From UBA3839 sp963627995 (GTDB lineage Bacteria > Bacteroidota > Bacteroidia > Bacteroidales > Bacteroidaceae): a stretch of DNA of 64,000 nucleotides. Below the pieces are notes generated by a model. That model was not told the DNA's origin, ran no database searches, and saw only the letters and a program-made list of their open reading frames with translations. Below, piece after piece: positions 1-7,492 of the stretch. The position numbers and the translations under genes were made by a program. Each line of letters opens with the position of its first letter. The first letter of the stretch is position 1. The DNA lies in contig CAVGCV010000010.1 in assembly GCA_963627995.1 (NCBI GenBank), positions 6,331-70,330 on the forward strand, written 5' to 3'.

Positions 1-188
1 CAAAGGTAGGAAAAGCCGCCGCCGCGCAGTTGCCGCCATGTAACAGAAAGTTTTTCCGCTTTTCCCAAAACGCCGCCGGGCGTGGCGCGCCGTCCGCTGG
101 GCGGACTTCGTGCGGCGGCGCGCCGGCTGTCGGTGTCGTGCTTCGTGCCGTGTAAACTACTTTGATTCAATGGGTTTGCTGCCGTTGG

Positions 189-299
189 AAAAACACTGCG
201 GAGAAGCGTGGGAAATGTCCGCAGTGAAAACTTTTTTTGTCTGCGGAGAAAAATAATTTTGTCTGCGGAGCGCCGGGATTTTCTCTGCGGAGTTTTTTT
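189..299. repeat. Copy A of five-box, 22-bp periodic CYGCRG array
   Basis: Five hexamer boxes of the form CYGCRG start at 196, 219, 241, 263 and 285, so the steps are 23, 22, 22 and 22 bp. Orientations along the plus strand are CTGCGG, CCGCAG, CTGCGG, CTGCGG, CTGCGG. The left edge is AAAAACACTGCGGAG and the right edge ends in a T-run. Spacers two and three run from A-rich to T-rich. Box order and spacers align best with copy E (52918-53029). No function is known to me. Confidence 0.9.
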
Positions 300-584
300 G
301 CGCGTTCCTTGCCGTGTGGTAAATCGTTGAAAACAAGCGGTTTCTGCTGATTGTAAAAACTGGGCTTCTCCTCCGCCCGGGGCGCAGGGGCGCTGGCCGC
401 ATTGCAGGTGTGCGCGCCGCCTCGCTCTGCTCAATCGGCCGCAGCGATGGGAGCGTGGAGCGGAAGTGCCGGTTTCTCTGCCATGTTACGCAGCGCAAAA
501 AGAATGACACACGCCGCGCGCGGGATGTAACTTCGCGGGAACAATCGGGCGTGGCAGGGGAAAGGGGTGTTGGGGCTGATTTCG

Positions 585-592
585 TAATTTTG
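585..592 (+). promoter_or_regulatory. -7 box of the GH43/GH115/GH43 operon
   Basis: TAATTTTG matches the Bacteroidetes TAnnTTTG element and ends 36 bp before the GH43 start codon. No clear -33 TTTG lies at the usual distance. Confidence 0.6.
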
Positions 593-628
593 CAACGGAA
601 TCACAATGTGTAAAGCACCAATACTGAC

Positions 629-2698
629 ATGAAGAAGAAAAGCATGACAACAGCCGCCCTCTGCACCCTGGTGCTGTGGGGCGCATCGTCGCCCATGGCG
701 GCGCAGCAGCCTGCCGCGGCCGGGCCGTCCGCGTCCGTCGGGACGGGCAACCCCTATCTGCCCCTGTGGGAGCATCTGCCCGACGGCGAGCCGCGCGTTT
801 TCGAGGATCCCGACAATCCCGGCAAGTACCGCGCCTACATCATCGGCTCGCACGACGTGCGCTTCGACAGCTATTGCGGCCCGGACATCCGCATGTGGTC
901 GGCCCCGGTCGAAGACCTCACGTCGTGGCGCGACGAGGGTGCCATCTTCACGTACCACATCTCGCAGCAGTGGGACGTGATGTACGCGCCCGACCTTGTG
1001 GAAATCCGCAACAAGGAGGGGAAGAAGGAATACTACCTCTATCCCCACAGCCGCGGGCACCAGCGCGAGGCGATGGTCTGCAAGGGCAGCCGCCCCGACG
1101 GCCCCTTCACGCCCGTCAATCTGAACGCCGACGGCACGCGCACGGTGGAGGGCAGCTTCATCGGCTTCGACCCCTCCGTCTTCGTGGAGGAAATCACCGA
1201 CAAGCGCGACCCCGACTACAAGACCGGCTTCCGCGCCTACGCCTTCTGGGGATACCAGCGGTCGTCGGCCGCCGAGCTTGACCCGCAGACCATGTACTCC
1301 GTCCGCCCCGGCACCGAGACGATACCTTATTTCATTCCGGCCAGCCGCCCCGACGGCACTATCCGCGACCCGGAGGGGACGGAGTATCCCGCGCTCTGCA
1401 AGGACCAGCGGCCCGGGGACTTCAACTTCTACGAAGCCTCGTCCATCCGCCGCGTGGGCAACAAGTATGTGATGATATTCTCGGGCTACTCGGGCAGCGA
1501 ATACGGCGTGGGCAACACGAACTCGTCGCTGCGCTACGCCTACGGCGACTCGCCCCTCGGCCCGTGGCGCAGCGGCGGCGTGCTCGTCGACTCGCGGGGC
1601 GTGGTGCTCAGCGAGGACGGCAGCCGCCTGCAATGCACCAACGCCGCGCACAACACGCACGGCAGCCTGCAGTGCATCAACGGGCAGTGGTACGTGTTCT
1701 ACCACCGTCCGCCGCGCGGCTTCGGCTTTGCGCGCCAGGCCATGGTGGCGCCCGTCGTCGTCCGCTGGGACAAGAAACCAGTTGCCGACGGCGGCAAGGT
1801 GGTCATCAGCGGCTGCGACCCCTATGCAAAGAACGGCGAATGGACGGCCGCGGCGGCCAACGGCGACCACTATACGGGCGCGGAGGTCACGTCGGAGGGC
1901 TTCAACATCTACGGACTGCCTCCTTACCGCTACTATTCCGCCGGCTACGCCTGCTACCTGTCGGACATCGGCAGCCAGCAGGACTCGTGGGACGTCTGGG
2001 ACAACAGCATGCCTGTCGCCGTGTCGCGCGGCAATGTCGTCGGCTACAAGTACTTCGGGTTCGGCGGCTTGAACAAGGCGAAGGCCGGCCTGCCGCCGTT
2101 CGAGGGAACGAAGCCGGGCAACGCAACGCAGTTCAACCTCTTCCTCACGCCCCGTACGGACAAGGCGTTCACCATCGGCGTGTGGGTGGATGGCCCGTGG
2201 GACAACGCCACGTGGCGCGGCACGAAGCTGGGTGAAATCCGCGTGCCGGCCGGCTCGCCGCAAGAGGTGACGAAGTTCACCCTCGATGTCGCCGGCGTGG
2301 TGGACAAGATGGGCAAGAAGCACGCCCTCTTTCTCGTGGCCGATGGCGGCGACGGCAAGCTCTGCGACCTTATGGGTCTGGGATTCAGCAAGAAGGGTGC
2401 GCCGCTTGACTATCCCGCGCCGCCGGCAGTGCAAATCCGCGTGGACGGCAAGGACATCGCGATGCCGGCAACCCCCGTGCGCTCGACCAACGAAAACGGC
2501 GTCACGGGCTACGACCGCTACGAGGCCGTCTGCACGCTCGCGGCAGGGACGACGCGCACGCCGGTCGTTACGGCAACGGCGAGCGACCCCGCTGTCCGCA
2601 TCGACGTCGCGCAGCCCTCGTCGCGCGATGGCGCGGCTGTCGTGAAGTGCGACTACCATGGCGTGGTGAAGACCTACACCGTGACGTTTACGAAATGA
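629..2698 (+). CDS. Secreted glycoside hydrolase family 43 protein
   Basis: A 689-residue exported enzyme, first gene of a three-gene operon. Residues 1-25 form a signal peptide (MKKKSMTTAALCTLVLW, then a small-residue cleavage region). The body looks like the five-bladed beta-propeller of GH43: a candidate base Asp60 in VFEDPD, a pKa-modulating Asp181 in GFDPS, and a candidate acid Glu269 in FYEASSIRR, followed by the blade motifs YVMIFSGY and WYVFYHR. The region after about residue 400 is an extra beta-rich module that I cannot assign. GH43 members are mostly beta-xylosidases or alpha-arabinofuranosidases. With a GH115 gene 39 bp downstream, action on substituted xylan is the likely role, but exact specificity is not readable from sequence. 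The family call is good; the substrate is inference. Confidence 0.85.
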   Translation: MKKKSMTTAALCTLVLWGASSPMAAQQPAAAGPSASVGTGNPYLPLWEHLPDGEPRVFEDPDNPGKYRAYIIGSHDVRFDSYCGPDIRMWSAPVEDLTSWRDEGAIFTYHISQQWDVMYAPDLVEIRNKEGKKEYYLYPHSRGHQREAMVCKGSRPDGPFTPVNLNADGTRTVEGSFIGFDPSVFVEEITDKRDPDYKTGFRAYAFWGYQRSSAAELDPQTMYSVRPGTETIPYFIPASRPDGTIRDPEGTEYPALCKDQRPGDFNFYEASSIRRVGNKYVMIFSGYSGSEYGVGNTNSSLRYAYGDSPLGPWRSGGVLVDSRGVVLSEDGSRLQCTNAAHNTHGSLQCINGQWYVFYHRPPRGFGFARQAMVAPVVVRWDKKPVADGGKVVISGCDPYAKNGEWTAAAANGDHYTGAEVTSEGFNIYGLPPYRYYSAGYACYLSDIGSQQDSWDVWDNSMPVAVSRGNVVGYKYFGFGGLNKAKAGLPPFEGTKPGNATQFNLFLTPRTDKAFTIGVWVDGPWDNATWRGTKLGEIRVPAGSPQEVTKFTLDVAGVVDKMGKKHALFLVADGGDGKLCDLMGLGFSKKGAPLDYPAPPAVQIRVDGKDIAMPATPVRSTNENGVTGYDRYEAVCTLAAGTTRTPVVTATASDPAVRIDVAQPSSRDGAAVVKCDYHGVVKTYTVTFTK

Positions 2699-2737
2699 CA
2701 CCCTGCTTCATCCCGAACATCCAACCATCCCAAGCTC

Positions 2738-5293
2738 ATGACACGACGAACATTCCTTGCAGTCCTTGTGCTGCTGGCGACACGCTTCGCAGCCGCCCCG
2801 CCGGCCCTTGCGGCCGACCGATTCGTCCTTTTTGAGAAAACGCCCGATGCCGCCGTCTTCACAGAGGGGCGCAGCGCGGTGCGCGTCGAGGTTGACGGCG
2901 ACGACCACCGTGGCGTGCGCGCCGCCGTGCACAACCTGCTCGACGACATCGACCGCGCCACGGGCGTGCGCCCCAACGCCGCCTCCTCCGCGCCCATGAC
3001 CGTTGTCGTCGGCAGCCTCGACCGCAGCCGCTTCATCAAGGACTTGGTGAAGTCGGGGGCGATCGACGCGAAAGCCCTGCGCGGAAAGACCGAGAAGTTT
3101 GTCATCAAGGTCGAGGCCGACCGCATCGTCATCGCCGGCAGCGACCAGCGCGGCACGATTTACGGCGTTTACGAACTCGCCGAGCAGCTTGGCGTGTCGC
3201 CCTGGGCGTGGTGGGCCGACGTGCCAGTCGCGCGCCACGACGCCGTTTATTTGTCGAAGGGAGAGTACACCGATGGCGAGCCGGCCGTGCGCTACCGGGG
3301 CATCTTCATCAACGACGAGGCTCCTTGCCTCACGTCGTGGGTGAAGAACACCTATGGCACGTCCTATGGCGACCATCGTTTCTATGCGCGCGTGTTCGAG
3401 CTCATTCTCCGGCTGCGCGGCAACCTCCTGTGGCCCGCCATGTGGAGCTGGGCGTTCTACGCCGACGACCCGGCCAATGGCGCGACGGCCGACAGCCTCG
3501 GCGTGGTGATAGGCACGTCGCACCACGAGCCCATGGCGCGCAACCACCAGGAGTGGGCGCGCCGCCGCAAGGAGTGGGGTGCGTGGAACTACCGTACCAA
3601 CCAGGGCGCGATAGACCGGTTCTTCCGCGAGGGCATCGAGCGCATGAAGGGCACGGAGGACATCGTGACGATAGGCATGCGCGGCGACGGGGACGAGGCG
3701 ATGAGCAAGGAAACCGACACGCGGCTGCTGGAGCAGGTGGTGGCCAACCAGCGCAAAATCATACGGCAGGTGACGGGCAAGCCCGCCAGCCAGACGCCGC
3801 AAGTGTGGGCGCTCTATAAGGAAGTGCTCGACTACTACGATGCCGGGATGCGCGTGCCCGACGACGTGACCATGCTCCTGTGCGACGACAACTGGGGCAA
3901 CATCCGCCGCTTGCCGGACGCTGCCGAACGCCGCCGTGCGGGAGGGTGGGGCATGTACTACCACGTCGATTACGTGGGTGCGCCCCGCAACTCGAAGTGG
4001 CTCTGCAACACCCCCGTCCAAAACATGTGGGAGCAGATGACCCTGGCCTACGACTACGGCGTGGACAGGCTGTGGATTCTCAACGTGGGCGACATCAAGC
4101 CCATGGAGTACAGCATCAGCGAGTTTCTCTCCCTTGCCTGGAACCCGCGTGCCTACGATGCCGACAACCTGCTCGACCACACCCGGCGATGGTGCGCCCA
4201 GCAGTTCGGCGGCGACGTGGCCGACGAGGCGGCGCGCATCCTCAACCTCCAGCTCAAGTACAGCGGGCGGGTGACGGCCGAGATGCTCGACGCGAAGACC
4301 TACGACCTCGCCTCGGGAGAATGGGAGCGCGTGGTGAACGAGTACCGCCAGCTGGAGCTGGACGCGCTGCGGCTGCGCGACCGCGTGGCTCATCGCGACG
4401 CCTACTTCCAGCTGATTCTCTTCCCCGTGCAGGCCATGGCAAACCTCTACGAGCTGTACTATGCTCAGGCCATGAACCACAGGCTCTACGCGGCGTCCGA
4501 CCCCGAGGCCAACGTCTGGGCTGACCGCGCGGAGCGCGCCTTCGGCCGCGACGCCGAGCTTTGCCGCCAGTACAACGAGGAGCTGGCTGGAGGCAAGTGG
4601 CGCGGCATGATGACGCAAAAGCACATCGGCTACACTTCGTGGAACGACAACTTCCCGCGCGACACCATGCCCGCGGTCTACCGGGTGGGGGTCGTGACCG
4701 ACGACGGCGCGTCGGCTGCCAACCGCGGCAAGTGCGTGTTCACAGCCCGGGACGGGATGGTGGCCATGGAAGCGGAGCATTATTTCCATGCCGCGGCTCC
4801 TGCCTCGCCGAAGGCGCACTGGACGGTCGTCCCCCACATGGGGCGCACGCTGAGCGGCGTGGCGGTGATGCCCTATACCGAGCCTACCGACGGAGCGGAG
4901 CTGACCTACAGGATGCGCGTGCCGGCTGCGGCGCGCGAGGCTACCGTGCGCGTCATGGTGAAGTCGAACCTTGCTTTCCAGCGCGCCGATGGGCACCGCT
5001 ATGCCGTGGCCTTCGACGGCGGCGAGGCACAGACGGTGAACTTCAACGGCCACCTCAACGAGAAGCCCGAGAACATCTATGACGTGTATTATCCCACCGT
5101 GGCGCGGCGTGTCGTCACCTCCACCCTGCGCTTTGCGCTGACAGGAAAGGGTACGGGCGACGGACTGGTGGAGCGCACGCTCTCCCTGCGCCCGCTCGAC
5201 CCCGGCGTGGTGTTTGAGAAAATCTACATCGACCTCGACGGCACGCACCCCGCCACCTACCTCGGCTACCCCGAGAGTGCGTTCAGCCGCTGA
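2738..5293 (+). CDS. Glycoside hydrolase family 115, xylan alpha-1,2-glucuronidase
   Basis: An 851-residue secreted enzyme. A signal peptide (MTRRTFLAVLVLLATRFAA..ALAAD) is followed by an N-terminal alpha/beta domain (about residues 30-170), a large catalytic barrel with the GH115 signatures RYRGIFINDEAPCLTSW, LRLRGNLLWPAMW and GTSHHEPMARN, then HVDYVGAPRNSKW, and a C-terminal beta module (about 670-850). GH115 enzymes remove (4-O-methyl)glucuronic acid from internal or terminal xylose of glucuronoxylan. The length is close to family norms. It sits 39 bp after a GH43 gene and 49 bp before another, with no terminator between, so the three are probably co-transcribed and act together on glucuronoarabinoxylan side chains. 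Confidence 0.93.
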   Translation: MTRRTFLAVLVLLATRFAAAPPALAADRFVLFEKTPDAAVFTEGRSAVRVEVDGDDHRGVRAAVHNLLDDIDRATGVRPNAASSAPMTVVVGSLDRSRFIKDLVKSGAIDAKALRGKTEKFVIKVEADRIVIAGSDQRGTIYGVYELAEQLGVSPWAWWADVPVARHDAVYLSKGEYTDGEPAVRYRGIFINDEAPCLTSWVKNTYGTSYGDHRFYARVFELILRLRGNLLWPAMWSWAFYADDPANGATADSLGVVIGTSHHEPMARNHQEWARRRKEWGAWNYRTNQGAIDRFFREGIERMKGTEDIVTIGMRGDGDEAMSKETDTRLLEQVVANQRKIIRQVTGKPASQTPQVWALYKEVLDYYDAGMRVPDDVTMLLCDDNWGNIRRLPDAAERRRAGGWGMYYHVDYVGAPRNSKWLCNTPVQNMWEQMTLAYDYGVDRLWILNVGDIKPMEYSISEFLSLAWNPRAYDADNLLDHTRRWCAQQFGGDVADEAARILNLQLKYSGRVTAEMLDAKTYDLASGEWERVVNEYRQLELDALRLRDRVAHRDAYFQLILFPVQAMANLYELYYAQAMNHRLYAASDPEANVWADRAERAFGRDAELCRQYNEELAGGKWRGMMTQKHIGYTSWNDNFPRDTMPAVYRVGVVTDDGASAANRGKCVFTARDGMVAMEAEHYFHAAAPASPKAHWTVVPHMGRTLSGVAVMPYTEPTDGAELTYRMRVPAAAREATVRVMVKSNLAFQRADGHRYAVAFDGGEAQTVNFNGHLNEKPENIYDVYYPTVARRVVTSTLRFALTGKGTGDGLVERTLSLRPLDPGVVFEKIYIDLDGTHPATYLGYPESAFSR

Positions 5294-5342
5294 CCCGCGT
5301 GCGACACTTCAAACGACACAACGCAAGAAAAATGCAAGAACG

Positions 5343-7031
5343 ATGGACAAGCACGTGCTCTTTTCTGTCCTGATGGCCATGCCTGGCCTTGCGGCCACGA
5401 CCCAGACGATGCCTGCGGAGGCGGTCAAGACTGCCACGCAGACCAATCCGGTCAGCCCCTTCCTCTTCTGCGCCGACCCGACGGCGGTGGAACACGACGG
5501 GCGGCTCTACGTCTATGGAACGAACGACCACTACCAGTACGTCGCCAACGGTGGAACGGGCAAGAACGGCTACGGAGCCATCAAGTCGCTCGTCGTCCTC
5601 TCCACCGACGACATGGTGAACTGGACGCACCACGGCATCATCGACGTGGGGCGGCTCTGCGGCAGCTGGTGCGCCGCGTCGTGGGCACCCTCCGTCGTTA
5701 GCCGGACGGAGGACGACGGGCTGACGCATTTCTATCTCTACTTCTCGAACTCCGGCGGGGGTGTCGGCGTATTGACGGCCACGTCGCCCACAGGCCCGTG
5801 GACATCCCCGCTCGACCATGCGCTCATCTCCAAGTCCACGCCCGGCGTGGGCAACTGCTCGTGGCCGTTCGACCCGGGCGTGGCCATCGACGACGACGGA
5901 ACGGGGTGGATTGCTTTCGGCGGCGGCAGTGTCACCGCTGGCGGCTCGGAACTCCTGCGCGGCAACGCGCGCATCGCGCAGCTCGGACGCGACATAATTT
6001 CGATTGAGGGCAGCGCGGTCGATGTGCCCGCCCCCTACCATTTCGAGGCGAACGAGCTGAACGTGATGAACGGAAAACTCGTATTGACCTACTGCTCCTC
6101 GTGGTCGGAGCGAACGGAATGGCCGAAATACGGCAGCCCGCTCGACGCGCCGACAGCGTGCAGCATGTGCTATATGGCGACCGACACGCCGCTCGACCCC
6201 TCTTCATGGAAGTACAAAGGGCAGTACCTCAAGAATCCGGGCGCATTTGGCTATCCCTACAGCAACAACCACACGCACTTGCAGAAGTTCGGCAACGCCT
6301 ACTACCTTTTCTACCACACGCAGTGGTTGGAGAACGCGCTCGCCACGGGCGCGAGCGGTTTCCGCAACATTGCCGTGAACCGCGCGTCGGTGGTGGAGCG
6401 CTTGCAGCGCGTCGGCGAGGTCAAGGCCAGCAACAGCGGCGTCTCGCAGCTGAAAAAGGTCAATCCCTACGCACGGCGGCAGGCGGAGTGTTTTGCCACG
6501 AGCGGCGGGCTGGACTATGCCAACATCTTCAGCGAGCGGCTTGCGTCGCGCAATGACTCGCACCTCAATCAGGTGGTGGGCAAATTGGCTGCCGGGATGT
6601 GGACGATGGTGCGCGGGGTTGATTTCGGCGGCGACGGCGCGGCGCAGTTCGCGGCGCGCCTGCGCGGCGGCGGTACGCTGGAGGTGCGCCTCGACCGCGT
6701 GGATGCCGCGCCTGTGGCGACGCTGCGGTTCGATAGCCCCGACTTTGCCGAGCATACGGTGGATTTGGCCGACGGCGCAGTAGCTGCGGGCATCCACGAC
6801 GTGTATTTCGTGTTCACGCGCGCCGATGGGGATGTCCGTTTCGATACATGGCGGTTTCTTGCCGCCGCTCCCAATGCCGTCGCACATCTTCCCAATGGCA
6901 ATGGCGCACAGCGGGTGGACTATCTTGACCTTGCGGGACGCAATCTGCCGGACGTGCCGGGCCGTGGCGTTGTCCTTCGTCGCACAGTCCTTGGCGACGG
7001 AACGGCATGCACGGAAAAGGTCCGCTTCTAA
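5343..7031 (+). CDS. Secreted GH43 enzyme with C-terminal CBM6-like domain
   Basis: The ATG at 5343 is preferred because it opens a signal-like peptide (MDKHVLFSVLMAMPGLAATT). The frame stays open upstream to 5214, but that part overlaps GH115. The product is 562 residues. GH43 propeller residues are visible: Asp45 in FCADPTAV, Asp177 in PFDPGVAID and Glu235 in HFEANEL. A CBM6-like beta-sandwich follows at about 400-520 (YANIFSERLASRND.., GMWTMVRGVDFG). The last 35 residues (YLDLAGRNLPDVPGRGVVL..) resemble a degenerate sorting tail. This layout is typical of arabinoxylan arabinofuranohydrolases or xylosidases. It is the third gene of the operon, and a strong hairpin follows 33 bp after the stop codon. 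Confidence 0.88.
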   Translation: MDKHVLFSVLMAMPGLAATTQTMPAEAVKTATQTNPVSPFLFCADPTAVEHDGRLYVYGTNDHYQYVANGGTGKNGYGAIKSLVVLSTDDMVNWTHHGIIDVGRLCGSWCAASWAPSVVSRTEDDGLTHFYLYFSNSGGGVGVLTATSPTGPWTSPLDHALISKSTPGVGNCSWPFDPGVAIDDDGTGWIAFGGGSVTAGGSELLRGNARIAQLGRDIISIEGSAVDVPAPYHFEANELNVMNGKLVLTYCSSWSERTEWPKYGSPLDAPTACSMCYMATDTPLDPSSWKYKGQYLKNPGAFGYPYSNNHTHLQKFGNAYYLFYHTQWLENALATGASGFRNIAVNRASVVERLQRVGEVKASNSGVSQLKKVNPYARRQAECFATSGGLDYANIFSERLASRNDSHLNQVVGKLAAGMWTMVRGVDFGGDGAAQFAARLRGGGTLEVRLDRVDAAPVATLRFDSPDFAEHTVDLADGAVAAGIHDVYFVFTRADGDVRFDTWRFLAAAPNAVAHLPNGNGAQRVDYLDLAGRNLPDVPGRGVVLRRTVLGDGTACTEKVRF

Positions 7032-7063
7032 CGCTTTCCGATAAGCGTCCACACCTTCTTCCC

Positions 7064-7107
7064 AAAAGCTGTGGGGCTGTCAAAACGACACGGCCCCACA
7101 GCTTTTT
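7064..7107. terminator. Bidirectional intrinsic terminator after the GH43-CBM6 gene
   Basis: Arms AAAAGCTGTGGGGC and GCCCCACAGCTTTT form a 14-bp stem, with an inner TGTC/GACA pairing. A T-run follows on the plus strand and an A-run precedes, so it can work in both directions. Confidence 0.85.
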
Positions 7108-7241
7108 CTTGTTTCCGATGCAAGCAGAAACGCGAGAAAGGTGCACACGGCTGCGCAAGGCAACGTTCTTTCCGCTTGCGGGATTCGCTCGCTTTTCGGC
7201 TTTTGTAAGCCATTGAAAAATAGAGTGTTGTGCGTTTCTGT

Positions 7242-7349
7242 AAAAACACTGCGGAGCGCGTGTCTTTTCTCTGCGGAGGAAATGGCTTTCGTCCGCAGAG
7301 AAAAACTTTTTTCTCCGCAGTGTCTTTTCCGCCGCTCCGCAGTGTTTTT
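7242..7349. repeat. Copy B of five-box, 22-bp periodic CYGCRG array
   Basis: Boxes start at 7249, 7271, 7293, 7315 and 7337, which is an exact 22-bp period. Orientations are CTGCGG, CTGCGG, CCGCAG, CCGCAG, CCGCAG. The ends are perfect 17-bp inverted repeats (AAAAACACTGCGGAGCG at 7242-7258, its complement at 7333-7349). The array lies between convergent operons, bracketed by two homologous terminators. Confidence 0.93.
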
Positions 7350-7421
7350 TTCTATGATTCTTAATACTTTAATTTCCAGTGGTTTACATCCGATTCGCCT
7401 ACAAGGGACGCAAGACGACGG

Positions 7422-7467
7422 AAAAGCTGTGGGGATGTGCCAGAACGACACATCCCCACAGCTTTTT
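7422..7467. terminator. Bidirectional intrinsic terminator after the SusD gene
   Basis: A perfect 18-bp stem pairs AAAAGCTGTGGGGATGTG with CACATCCCCACAGCTTTT across a 9-nt loop. It shares its outer arms and the loop string AACGACA with the hairpin at 7064-7107. It lies 25 bp beyond the SusD stop codon on the minus strand. Confidence 0.88.
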
Positions 7468-7492
7468 GAATGGTGAGAGCGCTTTCTTTACT

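Larger units (their letters stand above)
1..628. other. Intergenic region left of the xylan operon
   Basis: No credible gene is seen here. Reading frames across it show no conserved protein signature. It contains a five-box 22-bp periodic array (189-299) and the promoter of the GH43 gene (585-592). Bases 1-8 read TACCTTTG on the minus strand, which fits a Bacteroidetes -7 box for a gene leaving the window to the left, but no -33 partner is seen, so that is weak. The stretch 60-140 is rich in GCC/GGC and has small hairpins. Confidence 0.6.
7032..7492. other. Intergenic region between convergent xylan and SusD operons
   Basis: No gene is seen in these 461 bases. It holds two homologous terminator hairpins (7064-7107 and 7422-7467), one adjacent to each converging gene, with periodic array copy B between them (7242-7349). 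Confidence 0.8.

Noticed and set aside
189..299. CRISPR-like array
   Set aside because: Units are only 6-10 bp, spacers are 16 nt and repeat between copies, orientation varies, and no cas genes are present.
431..2701. Long antisense open frames opposite the GH43 and GH115 genes (also opposite lpx, tig and relA genes)
   Set aside because: High GC content leaves long open antisense frames. Their translations are rich in Arg, Ala and His and show no domains, while the sense strand encodes known enzymes.
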